Virus record (IMG/VR): IMGVR_UViG_3300042516_000551
Location: 1-24,271 of that record
Reading direction: 5' to 3' (one strand)
DNA: 24,271 bases
From: a virus
Position numbers and translations under genes: made by a program. Every line of letters begins with the position of its first letter. Position 1 is the first letter of the stretch. Under the pieces are notes generated by a model that was given only the letters and a program-made list of their open reading frames with translations, did no database searches and was not told where the DNA came from. Shown here piece after piece: positions 8,529 through 13,980 of this stretch.

Positions 8529-8877
8529 ATTCTTCTTCCATTTCTTCTTCTTCGGTTGCTACCTCAAATTCATCACAGCCATTCTTCTCTGAGCAAGTAA
8601 ACTCGAACTTGTCGCAGTAACCCATGCCCTTACCCATGCCACAAGTAGGCATATCTTTAGATGGGCAGAAATACTCACAATCCATGCACTTGGCTACTGG
8701 TTTGTCTGTGTAGTTAGCGACCACTACCGCTTTGCGCTTGTTACCTTCGTTAATTACTTTGTCTTGTGTTGCCAATGGACAAGCAGAGACATCACTCTCA
8801 AGAAGTCCACCCTCTTTGCTTTCAGCCATCTTAGGTTTACCACCTAAAAGACCGACCATGATTGTTGTCTTGTCCAT
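8515..8877 (-). CDS. Acidic Cys-rich protein opening the late operon
   Basis: A 120-residue protein from the chosen start. Its middle holds CMDCEYFCPSKDMPTCGMG and, after GYCDKFEF, a TCSEKNGCDEF segment, giving seven Cys over ~40 residues. This could bind zinc or an iron-sulfur cluster; similar CxxCxxF...GYCxxF spacing occurs in small phage proteins likened to high-potential iron-sulfur folds, but I cannot confirm that. The tail is nearly all Glu. I start it at the ATG at 8877, which has AGGAATTCTT upstream. An in-frame ATG at 8901 would lie inside the terminator hairpin and has no Shine-Dalgarno. It is the first gene after that terminator. Confidence 0.72.
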   Translation of the reverse strand: MDKTTIMVGLLGGKPKMAESKEGGLLESDVSACPLATQDKVINEGNKRKAVVVANYTDKPVAKCMDCEYFCPSKDMPTCGMGKGMGYCDKFEFTCSEKNGCDEFEVATEEEEMEEEYEND

Positions 8878-8887
8878 AAGAATTCCT

Positions 8888-8913
8888 AAAAAAAAGCCCA
8901 ACTTAATGGGCTT
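8888..8913 (-). terminator. Intrinsic terminator before the late operon
   Basis: On the minus strand AAGCCCA and TGGGCTT form a perfect seven-pair stem around a six-base loop, followed at once by eight T residues. This is a textbook Rho-independent terminator acting on leftward transcription. It lies after the Q-like and zinc-ribbon genes and just before the first late gene, so read-through must be allowed or new initiation must occur downstream for late expression. No T run follows in the plus direction, so it is one-directional. Confidence 0.88.
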
Positions 8914-8990
8914 AAATCTCTGTGAAGGAGAAAATGAAAAAAATCAGAAAACTGTAGATACAATTTCCCAAGGCAATCTTACTACAATTT

Positions 8991-9176
8991 TTAAGAATCA
9001 ACAACTTTTTCTTTGCAATCCCTACAAATCCATCTTTGGTTTAGACCATTGTTAAATTTCTGCATGAATCCTGTGTGTTTTGGTTGCTTTACCCTACAGT
9101 TATCACAAAGCCTTGTCTCTTGATAGCTTCCTGTTAAGCTCTTTACTAATTCTTGCTCTGGCATCTTGTAGGTCAT
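8991..9176 (-). CDS. Small zinc-ribbon-like protein
   Basis: A 61-residue protein with two CxxC knuckles, LCDNCRVKQ (Cys 24 and 27) and ICRDCKEK (Cys 51 and 54), a layout expected for one zinc-binding ribbon. Its first 74 bases overlap the end of the Q-like gene in another frame. The ATG at 9176 has only a weak AGAG upstream; ATG at 9164 is an alternative. It may be a transcription co-factor or DNA-binding protein, given its place between the Q-like gene and the terminator, but function is unproven. The two spaced CxxC motifs make chance unlikely. Confidence 0.6.
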   Translation of the reverse strand: MTYKMPEQELVKSLTGSYQETRLCDNCRVKQPKHTGFMQKFNNGLNQRWICRDCKEKVVDS

Positions 9177-9489
9177 TCTCTAGTTTCTTTACATTGATTC
9201 TAAGGTAGTTAGCGATAGAATGGTTACTCTGGTATGGGTGACTAACATAAAATGCCTTTAAAGCCCTTCTATGGTGTTCTGGTAGCTCTTTCATACAAGA
9301 CTCTACTAGCTCACCATCCTTCCAGTCAATACTCGGCATATCAGGGTAATCTTCTTCCATGACATTGCCTAGCTCTGGGTTGTAGTTCTTTTCAAATGAC
9401 CGGCAGGTAGATGGCTGCTTTGGAGTAGGGTCATCTAGCCATAGTGTGACATAGTACGACCAGTTCAAAAGCCTCTCATGGACTGTCAC
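9103..9489 (-). CDS. Candidate Q-like late antiterminator / sigma-like HTH protein
   Basis: A 128-residue protein. The C-terminal half reads ELPEHHRRALKAFYVSH, then HSIANYLRINVKKLENDL and DARARISKEL. This is a helix-turn-helix resembling sigma-70 region 4 and the C-terminal part of phage antitermination Q proteins. The N-terminal part starts ERLLNWSYYVTLWLDDP, also Q-like in feel. The start is GTG at 9489, overlapping the glycosyltransferase TGA, with AAGGA upstream. The gene is followed by an intrinsic terminator and then the late genes, exactly where Q would be expected. An HTH regulator of another type is the alternative. Confidence 0.55.
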   Translation of the reverse strand: MTVHERLLNWSYYVTLWLDDPTPKQPSTCRSFEKNYNPELGNVMEEDYPDMPSIDWKDGELVESCMKELPEHHRRALKAFYVSHPYQSNHSIANYLRINVKKLENDLQDARARISKELNRKLSRDKAL

Positions 9490-10175
9490 TTAAAAAATTC
9501 CTTGCTAAAGTCTGGCATATTGTTATCTATCCATGCTTTTGAATCAAGATGGTTTTTTTGGTTATTTGTGCCTATAGTCTGTGAACCGACATGGTGGACA
9601 TAGCTTCTAGAGATAAAGTTTTGATAACCCATTGATACCATTTCTAAGCATTGGATGTCATCACTATACCAATTAATAGGCTTGAAATCTACCCAAGCAA
9701 CTTTAGAGATATAAGCAAATAATGGGGAGATGATTTCTACTTCATTAATGCAATATTCTTCCTTGTATTTATCCCCATGCCTTTCTTTGCCAAACCTGAT
9801 ATTTTGGGCTTCTCTAACATAGTCTGAGCGACTTGCTACCCATCCCAGTTTAGGACTGACATCAATCCTAGCCAAATGGTCTTTTAATCTTTCAATATCT
9901 TGCTCTAGAAATAGATAGGAATAAGGAGTCAAAACAATATCATCATTGGCTACTATGATTTCATCATGCTCCTCAAATGCCTTCTGGACTACAGCATTGT
10001 AGGAATCTCCAAAGTTATCCCCATCATTAGGCATTGTGATAGTTCTGTGGTTTGGCAAAATATAGTCATATCCACTTAGGTAGACTGTTACATCATCAGG
10101 GACATATTGATTAATTGACTCCAGTAGAACTGGTAGACATCTGCCTGTCTTGGTTGCGATAACTATAGCTTTCAT
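9486..10175 (-). CDS. Glycosyltransferase, GT-A / family 2-like
   Basis: A 229-residue protein with the N-terminal pattern MKAIVIATKTGRCLPVLLES of GT-A fold enzymes. An acidic metal/nucleotide-sugar motif IIVANDDIVLTP lies near residue 75 (NDD as the DxD equivalent), and WYSDDIQCLEMV near residue 170 may hold the catalytic acid. It probably moves a sugar onto phage DNA, a virion protein or a host surface glycan; the acceptor cannot be told. Gene junctions are tight: its ATG overlaps the Ref-nuclease TGA, and its TGA overlaps the Q-like GTG. No membrane segment is seen. Confidence 0.75.
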   Translation of the reverse strand: MKAIVIATKTGRCLPVLLESINQYVPDDVTVYLSGYDYILPNHRTITMPNDGDNFGDSYNAVVQKAFEEHDEIIVANDDIVLTPYSYLFLEQDIERLKDHLARIDVSPKLGWVASRSDYVREAQNIRFGKERHGDKYKEEYCINEVEIISPLFAYISKVAWVDFKPINWYSDDIQCLEMVSMGYQNFISRSYVHHVGSQTIGTNNQKNHLDSKAWIDNNMPDFSKEFFK

Positions 10176-10438
10176 AATAGTTCCAAAGTATATTCCAAGA
10201 GTTGCTCCTCTGTCACTTGATACTTTCTTTCAAATGCTTTTCTACCAAGCCCATGAACTCCTGTATCTCCTCGGTGATGCTCTCTGCACAATCCAATGAC
10301 AGGTGCTGTGTCTCGTTTCCCTGCTCGTCTAATATGATGGATTTCACAAGGACTTTCTCCAAGTTCGAGATGTCTACATAAAATGCAGGAGAGTCTAGCA
10401 ACTTTGTCATAATGTTCTTTTTGTGCCTTAGTTGTCAT
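10172..10438 (-). CDS. Ref-like HNH nuclease (recombination enhancement type)
   Basis: An 88-residue compact HNH-type protein. Residues show CILC (18-21), the core CEIHHIRRAG (31-40), LCREHHRGD (50-58), VHGLGRKAFERKYQ and a C-terminal EEQLLEYTLELL. This is the pattern of the P1 Ref family, RecA-dependent nucleases that cut within displacement loops. The family fits with the recombinase genes in the rightward operon. It lacks the long disordered N-terminus of P1 Ref. The ATG at 10438 is clear, and the end overlaps the glycosyltransferase start (ATGA). Zinc-binding and catalytic His all appear present. Confidence 0.8.
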   Translation of the reverse strand: MTTKAQKEHYDKVARLSCILCRHLELGESPCEIHHIRRAGKRDTAPVIGLCREHHRGDTGVHGLGRKAFERKYQVTEEQLLEYTLELL

Positions 10439-10468
10439 ACAATGTAACTGTCTATTGGTTTAGAAGGA

Positions 10469-10831
10469 CTATTTATCGCTTTCAGTTTGTTCATACCACC
10501 TCTTAATAAATAATCTTAGCTCAAGCAAAGAATCTCCTCTATGCCTTAACAGGTCAAATTCTACTTGCCAAAACTTATCTACTACCATTTCTTCGTCTGT
10601 GTGACCTTGCACGATTAAGACAGTAAAGTTAGGTTGTTTAGCCAGAGCCTTTAAAAGTAGCTTTTGCCCACCACCAAATTCTTCGTTAGGTCTTTTCCAC
10701 TCACAAAGCAAAAACTGTCCTTTGCGCTCCATCAGCATATCAATATTAGATGGTAGCCACTTAGGATTATCAGGAATAACACCAGATAACCCTGAGAAGT
10801 TTAAATGCTTTGCATCTGGATTTCGCATCAT
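10469..10831 (-). CDS. PD-(D/E)XK nuclease-like protein
   Basis: A 120-residue protein with a likely nuclease core: D31 (SNIDMLMERKG) followed by E44 and K46 in FLLCEWKRPNE, then GGGQKLLLKALAKQ, whose Gln fits the QxxxL helix of this superfamily. This corresponds to the D-x(n)-ExK signature. It may process recombination or replication intermediates. The start overlaps the stop of the upstream gene by one base. A second nuclease of the VRR-NUC type opens the same operon, so the two may act on different structures. Substrate unknown. Confidence 0.65.
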   Translation of the reverse strand: MMRNPDAKHLNFSGLSGVIPDNPKWLPSNIDMLMERKGQFLLCEWKRPNEEFGGGQKLLLKALAKQPNFTVLIVQGHTDEEMVVDKFWQVEFDLLRHRGDSLLELRLFIKRWYEQTESDK

Positions 10832-11160
10832 TATCTTGCAGCTCTATCCTGTGACCGGTTAGATGCCTCTGTAGTGCGCCATATCTCAGCTCTTAGCTTG
10901 GCAGCCTCTAGGAAGTATTTGAGCTTTTCTTCCTCTAGCATAGCTACCTTTATTCCTTCAACAATAACCAAGTAATCAGGGTGAGCCAAGGCATAATGCT
11001 CTGCTCTAGTAATAGTGTTTTCATTGCATCTCATAACTAAGTCAGCTTTTTTTACTTTGAGGTAGTTCTCTAGGTAAACCCTCTGGCTCTTAGCCTCTGC
11101 ATATTTTGGTGCATTTTCAATGATGAAACTAACAGCCTTGTTAGGGTCTATAGTTGTCAT
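10831..11160 (-). CDS. Conserved phage protein of unknown function
   Basis: A 109-residue helical protein. The pattern APKYAEAKSQRVYLENYLKV, then HPDYLVIVEGIKVAM and EEKLKYFLEAAKLRAEIWRT with a basic end, is one I have met as an uncharacterised protein in the early region of many proteobacterial phages. No catalytic motif is visible. I chose the ATG at 11160, which overlaps the upstream TGA (ATGA). An in-frame ATG at 11187 would add nine residues and has a distant AAGGA. It lies between the DUF1376 replication gene and the nuclease genes, so a replication or recombination role is plausible. Confidence 0.75.
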   Translation of the reverse strand: MTTIDPNKAVSFIIENAPKYAEAKSQRVYLENYLKVKKADLVMRCNENTITRAEHYALAHPDYLVIVEGIKVAMLEEEKLKYFLEAAKLRAEIWRTTEASNRSQDRAAR

Positions 11161-11387
11161 GCTTTGGTTGATTTGTTCTTTTTCCATAATTCAGTTAATC
11201 CTTCCTTTAGTTTGTCTAGGGCTACAACACCCCTCTTTTCTAAAACTTTACCTAAGTACCTTCTTCTTTCTGATAACTTCATGCTTGCAATAAATCTTAG
11301 CTCGCACTCATACCTGTACTGCTCATGCTCCTGCTGAAATAAGTCTCTGTCTATACTGTCCTTCTGTTTCACCAGTTTTCGGTTCAA
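11157..11387 (-). CDS. Small conserved protein (DUF7696-like?)
   Basis: A 76-residue protein with EHEQYRYECELRFIASMKLS and ERRRYLGKVLEKRG followed by ALDKLKEGLTELWKK. This matches my memory of short phage proteins grouped as DUF7696, though I am unsure of the number. Translation starts at TTG (11387), with a perfect AAGGAG seven bases upstream, inside the 3' end of the DUF1376 gene (65-base overlap in another frame). Its stop forms an ATGA with the next gene. Function unknown. Confidence 0.7.
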   Translation of the reverse strand: MNRKLVKQKDSIDRDLFQQEHEQYRYECELRFIASMKLSERRRYLGKVLEKRGVVALDKLKEGLTELWKKNKSTKA

Positions 11388-12078
11388 TGCCTAACTCCTT
11401 ACCTTTTGCCATAACACCACCTAAAGTCTGATGCCATTGGATTGTAGGCTTATCAATTGTTCTTACAGATTCTACTCTCTGGCTTCTTACCCAGTTTCTC
11501 CAAGTTGCAAACCAGTCCAGCTTAGTACCCTTCTGTCCACCTTGAGCTATCCAATAATCTTTAAATTGATTCCAGACATTCAAAGGTTTTAGGTCTGGTC
11601 TTTCCTTCTTGCAAAAATCTTCCCATTCTTTTGGCAGTTCTTCTAAAGATAATCTTTTGGCTTTGGGAGCTTTAGCGACATCAATACTATGGTTTATGGT
11701 TAATGGTTTATGGTTCTTGGTTAAGGTTATGTCTGGGTTATCTTTGGAAACCGTTTGGGTTTTCTTAGGTCTACCACCCTTTTTTCCATTTACCTGATTG
11801 ACTTCAGCCTTGTCATGGTACTGAGAAATCTCATCATCACAACGCTTATGATGCCATCCATTTGATTCCAAAGTAAAAAATTCTTTGAGAATAATCCCAA
11901 CAATTTCCGAGTAAGAACCGAGTCTTAACCGCCTAATAACCGACTGGGTTTCTTCTGGGATAGCTTGTTCTGTGTCGTAATAATAGTTTATGAGTCTAAA
12001 GTAAATAGCTTCTTCTTCTAGGCTTAGATGACTTGTTGCGAGATGCCAGTCTGCAATATTGAATTTGTAGTAATACAT
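11323..12078 (-). CDS. DUF1376 (YdaU-type) replication protein
   Basis: A 251-residue protein. Residues ~1-95 form the DUF1376 domain, a winged-helix-like fold found in phage replication initiators, seen as YYKFNIADWHLATSHLSLEE and EAIYFRLINYYYDTEQAIP. A basic linker (GKKGGRPKKTQ) and a low-complexity TKNHKPLTINHS stretch follow. A C-terminal domain (~150-215: LPKEWEDFCKKERPDL, LDWFATWRNWVRSQ) resembles the DNA-binding end of DnaT and helicase-loader proteins. It likely starts replication or loads the helicase. The ATG at 12078 has GAAGGAAA upstream. The linker DNA carries a heptamer repeat that may be the origin. Confidence 0.83.
   Translation of the reverse strand: MYYYKFNIADWHLATSHLSLEEEAIYFRLINYYYDTEQAIPEETQSVIRRLRLGSYSEIVGIILKEFFTLESNGWHHKRCDDEISQYHDKAEVNQVNGKKGGRPKKTQTVSKDNPDITLTKNHKPLTINHSIDVAKAPKAKRLSLEELPKEWEDFCKKERPDLKPLNVWNQFKDYWIAQGGQKGTKLDWFATWRNWVRSQRVESVRTIDKPTIQWHQTLGGVMAKGKELGIEPKTGETEGQYRQRLISAGA
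11689..11730. repeat. Heptamer array, possible replication iterons
   Basis: Six consecutive seven-base units occur with no gaps. On the plus strand the first four are ATGGTTT, ATGGTTA, ATGGTTT and ATGGTTC, and the last two are degenerate (TTGGTTA, AGGTTAT). The array lies inside the DUF1376 gene, in the linker-coding part, much as lambda's origin iterons lie within gene O. A seven-base period is not a codon multiple, so it is not a simple peptide repeat. Origin function is inferred. Confidence 0.6.
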
Positions 12079-12160
12079 AGCTTTCCTTCAAAAGCCTTCA
12101 CTTATAAGGAACTGGCAGGTGGGTGAAGGAGTCCACTTTTCGGTAGCGAACCTAGCCAGT
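12079..12160 (-). promoter_or_regulatory. Structured leader of the DUF1376 gene
   Basis: Between the VRR-NUC stop and the DUF1376 start the minus-strand RNA can fold in competing ways. ACTGGCTAGGT (12160-12150) pairs with ACCTGCCAGT (12120-12111), with one bulge, closing small TTCG/CGAA and GTGG/CCAC hairpins. Alternatively CCTTCAC (12129-12123) pairs with GTGAAGG (12101-12095). The hexamer TGAAGG of that site is repeated in the Shine-Dalgarno, which itself sits in the loop of a GCTTT/AAAGC hairpin. This could control translation or transcription of the replication gene. Confidence 0.45.
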
Positions 12161-12167
12161 AATTAGA

Positions 12168-12443
12168 TTAAACCATATTTTTTACAAAATCAATAGCTTC
12201 TTGTGGATTATTTATTCTTATTACCGGAGACCCTTGCCAAGTCCTTTGAAACTCTAGCTGCGCAGGTGTGAATGATGCCTTGTCATCTCGCTTGACTTCT
12301 ATAAGGTAGGTCTGGCCATTCATCCCAGCCAACAGGTCTGGGCAGCCTTTGCCGACTTCGTGCAGGTGGAATACAGACATCCCCATAGCTCTTAAGTGTT
12401 CAACTATGGCTTTTTGGTTAATATCTACTCTCTTAGCTCTCAT
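12168..12443 (-). CDS. VRR-NUC nuclease
   Basis: A 91-residue stand-alone VRR-NUC domain of the PD-(D/E)XK superfamily. The catalytic set is visible: GKGCPDLLAG with D36, then YLIEVKRD with E49 and K51, and SFTPAQLEF with its Gln. Family members cut DNA junctions or flaps; in phages they are usually near replication genes, as here. It is the first gene of the leftward early operon. The ATG at 12443 has AAGGAAAACC upstream, 36 bases from the -10 of the predicted promoter. Length is normal for the phage version. Confidence 0.88.
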   Translation of the reverse strand: MRAKRVDINQKAIVEHLRAMGMSVFHLHEVGKGCPDLLAGMNGQTYLIEVKRDDKASFTPAQLEFQRTWQGSPVIRINNPQEAIDFVKNMV

Positions 12444-12471
12444 TAGGGTTTTCCTTACTAATTATTTTTAA

Positions 12472-12501
12472 TTGTAAGCATTATTGTAAGAAAGTTGTAA
12501 G
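12472..12501. repeat. Three TTGTAAG direct repeats (likely operators)
   Basis: TTGTAAG occurs exactly at 12472-12478, 12484-12490 and 12495-12501, spaced 12 and 11 bases, about one helical turn. A near-match in reverse orientation (CTTACTA) is at 12454-12460. The repeats cover the -10 region and spacer of the leftward promoter and lie upstream of the rightward genes. A regulator bound on one DNA face could repress leftward and activate rightward transcription. Confidence 0.55.
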
Positions 12502-12507
12502 TTTCAA
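12480..12507 (-). promoter_or_regulatory. Leftward early sigma-70 promoter
   Basis: On the minus strand TTGAAA (-35, 12507-12502) and AATAAT (-10, 12485-12480) are separated by 16 bases; each matches the consensus at five of six positions. Transcription would start near 12473 and reach the VRR-NUC ATG about 30 bases on. TTGTAAG repeats overlap the spacer, -10 and start point, so the promoter is probably repressed or tuned by a DNA-binding protein. Confidence 0.6.
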
Positions 12508-12551
12508 GGACTAAATTACCTATATCGAAATAGTTTTGAAAGGTTTAAAAA

Positions 12552-12836
12552 ATGAAATACGAGTTCAAAAATACAGATGGCAGGTCACAGTCTTTTAGAG
12601 CAACATCATTTTTAGATGTATTAGATTTGGTTAATGACATCCAAGCCCATGAAGATTCTGGCTGGACTTTCTTTATTGATGGTGTTGAGTGTTCAATTGA
12701 AGATATTGTTCTTCATGCCTCTATTAAAGATGCCAACAGAATTGCAAAAAGAAATGAAACAAAAAAACAGGTTCGCATTAGTGTAGGAGTTACTTGTTTG
12801 GCTAATACATATCGCACAGTTTGGGTAAAGAAATAA
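12552..12836 (+). CDS. First gene of the rightward operon, unknown function
   Basis: A 94-residue soluble protein that I do not recognise. It contains FRATSFLDVLDLVNDIQAHE and GWTFFIDGVECSIEDIVLH, a mixed alpha/beta pattern, and a basic C-terminus. No catalytic motif or membrane segment. It opens the operon that runs divergently from the VRR-NUC gene. The start is preceded by TTGAAAGGTTTA, a 12-base leader repeated before two other genes of the block. The next gene's AAGGAG overlaps its stop. As first gene it could be a host-takeover or control protein, but nothing in the sequence shows this. Confidence 0.7.
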   Translation: MKYEFKNTDGRSQSFRATSFLDVLDLVNDIQAHEDSGWTFFIDGVECSIEDIVLHASIKDANRIAKRNETKKQVRISVGVTCLANTYRTVWVKK

Positions 12837-12845
12837 GGAGCAGCC

Positions 12846-12926
12846 ATGAAAGTTACTAAGTTAGATATTTTAGGTGCAGCAGTTTTAGGCGCAATTATTG
12901 GTTCAATGTTTGCTTTGTTTATTTAA
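12846..12926 (+). CDS. 26-aa single-TM microprotein
   Basis: A short gene with a perfect AAGGAG five bases before its ATG. It encodes 26 residues: a basic-polar head (MKVTKLD) and one membrane helix (ILGAAVLGAIIGSMFALFI) with small-residue GxxxG-like packing. Its TAA carries the Shine-Dalgarno of the next gene, so it is wedged tightly between two genes. Function unknown; small phage membrane peptides often act on the host envelope, which is only a possibility here. Confidence 0.65.
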   Translation: MKVTKLDILGAAVLGAIIGSMFALFI

Positions 12927-12936
12927 GGAGAAGATG

Positions 12937-13188
12937 ATGACTTTTGAAGAACTAGTTAATGACTTGATGGCTGATGAATATAACCCTAACAAGGTTAATA
13001 ACTTCCTAGAAGCTATGGAACAGACCAGCAAAGAGCAAGGTGAGCGACTCCAAGAGTTGCTAGAGAACAGAGACTTTGAGACTCTAGGCAGATGGGTCTG
13101 GAATCACACAGTAGAAGTCATGGAAGGTTATGCCAATGACAGGGCTAACTATGAGATTGACAATCGCTCTAAATGGGATGAAAGATGA
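12937..13188 (+). CDS. Unknown helical acidic protein
   Basis: An 83-residue protein from the chosen start, with FEELVNDLMADEYNPNKVNN and FETLGRWVWNHTVEVMEGYA. Almost wholly helical and acidic; not recognised. Two adjacent ATGs (12934, 12937) follow AAGGAG; the second has the better six-base spacing. The frame opens further upstream but only across the preceding small gene. The TGA overlaps the next small gene's ATG (ATGA). Context is the accessory part of the recombination operon. Confidence 0.7.
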   Translation: MTFEELVNDLMADEYNPNKVNNFLEAMEQTSKEQGERLQELLENRDFETLGRWVWNHTVEVMEGYANDRANYEIDNRSKWDER

Positions 13189-13292
13189 TAGACAAATACC
13201 GCAGGTTGAGATATTCAGGTTGCAGTAAGTCTTTGGCTTTATATTTTATTTGGCGCAGTTTTTTAATTAAGTTTTTAAGGAGAAATAAATGA
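13185..13292 (+). CDS. 35-aa basic microprotein
   Basis: A small gene fixed at both ends by ATGA overlaps: its ATG overlaps the previous stop and its TGA overlaps the DUF1071 ATG. The product starts MIDKYRRLRYSGCSKSLALY and continues with an aromatic, hydrophobic and basic stretch (FIWRSFLIKFLRRNK). It could be an amphipathic or membrane-associated peptide. The double overlap and full use of the space between neighbours support it as a real gene. Function unknown. Confidence 0.6.
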   Translation: MIDKYRRLRYSGCSKSLALYFIWRSFLIKFLRRNK

Positions 13293-13819
13293 GTAAATAT
13301 GCAGAATTAAGAATGATAGATGTCTCAAGCAAGATTGAGAAAAAGAATGGTCTTAGCTACTTATCATGGGCTTGGGCTTGTGACCAGTTGCTACAGCAAG
13401 ACTCAATGGCCACTTGGTCTTATGGCCAGCCAGTATTGTTTGGTGAGACTGTGATGGTATTTTGCACAGTCAATGCTTTTGGTAAGTCTATGACTGCACA
13501 GCTACCGGTAATGGACTACCGCAATAAAGCCATACCTAACCCAGATGCTTTTGCAGTTAATACAGCTATGCAGAGATGCCTAGCCAAAGCTATTGCCTTG
13601 CATGGTATCGGCTTGTATATTTATGCTGGTGAGGACTTACCACAGGAAGATGCAGAGCCGGTAGATGTTACAGAGCTAGAAGAAATGATTGTCTTGTCAA
13701 AAGACATGGATGAGTTAAAGAAGAACTTTGCTCATGGCTACAAGGTAGCAAGTAAAGACAAAACAGCTCTACTCAGGATTAACAAAGCAAAAGAAGATAG
13801 AAAGGCACAATTAGCATGA
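13289..13819 (+). CDS. DUF1071 single-strand annealing protein (Sak3-type)
   Basis: A 176-residue protein with the DUF1071 signature: GLSYLSWAWACDQLLQQD near residue 22, VFCTVNAFGKSMTAQLPVMD in the middle, and AVNTAMQRCLAKAIALHGIG with LYIYAGEDLP around residues 89-118. DUF1071 proteins are grouped with Sak3-type annealing proteins (Rad52/Erf-like), which pair complementary single strands in phage recombination. It is three small genes upstream of the YqaJ exonuclease, the usual partner that makes the single-strand ends. The ATG has AAGGAG seven bases upstream. Confidence 0.86.
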   Translation: MSKYAELRMIDVSSKIEKKNGLSYLSWAWACDQLLQQDSMATWSYGQPVLFGETVMVFCTVNAFGKSMTAQLPVMDYRNKAIPNPDAFAVNTAMQRCLAKAIALHGIGLYIYAGEDLPQEDAEPVDVTELEEMIVLSKDMDELKKNFAHGYKVASKDKTALLRINKAKEDRKAQLA

Positions 13820-13980
13820 GCCACTTAGACGATATTGACAAAGCATATGTCCCAGCAGCAAAAACAAATGTTGCTGAAACTTTAAAAAAACTAGGGTGGA
13901 CACCACCTAGCGAAGATAAGAATTTTCAAGAAAAATGGCAGCTTTTTAAACACTTAGCATATAGGAATGAAACAAGATGA
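13816..13980 (+). CDS. 54-aa protein of unknown function
   Basis: A small gene bounded by an ATGA overlap on each side. Its 54 residues begin MSHLDDIDKAYVPAAKTNVA and include the segment ETLKKLGWTPPSED, a pattern seen in short phage proteins next to replication genes, where a similar KLGWTPP motif recurs. The rest is polar and helical. Translation is evidently coupled to the DUF1071 gene. Function unknown. Confidence 0.65.
   Translation: MSHLDDIDKAYVPAAKTNVAETLKKLGWTPPSEDKNFQEKWQLFKHLAYRNETR

Noticed and set aside
8385-8600. 71-aa plus-strand frame over the DUF6496 gene
   Set aside because: It is antisense to a conserved protein and the Glu tail of the next one; no start signal.
8878-8901. 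Longer start (ATG at 8901) for the Cys-rich late protein
   Set aside because: The start would lie inside the terminator hairpin and lacks a ribosome binding site, whereas 8877 has AGGAA at good spacing.
8934-8957. Plus-strand mini-ORF MKKIRKL with a perfect AAGGAG
   Set aside because: Only seven codons, on the strand opposite to all neighbours, and it ends before any further coding; the Shine-Dalgarno is probably chance in a purine-rich stretch.
10213-10410. 65-aa frame on the minus strand within the Ref-nuclease gene
   Set aside because: It lies wholly inside a gene with clear HNH motifs, shows no known pattern and has no ribosome binding site.
12138-12160. T-arm-like GGTTCGCTACC on the minus strand, suggesting a tRNA
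   Set aside because: No acceptor, anticodon or D arm can be built around it; it is better explained by the leader hairpins.
12898-12936. Upstream extension of the gene at 12937
   Set aside because: It would run across the small membrane gene without a ribosome binding site, while AAGGAG directly precedes 12934/12937.
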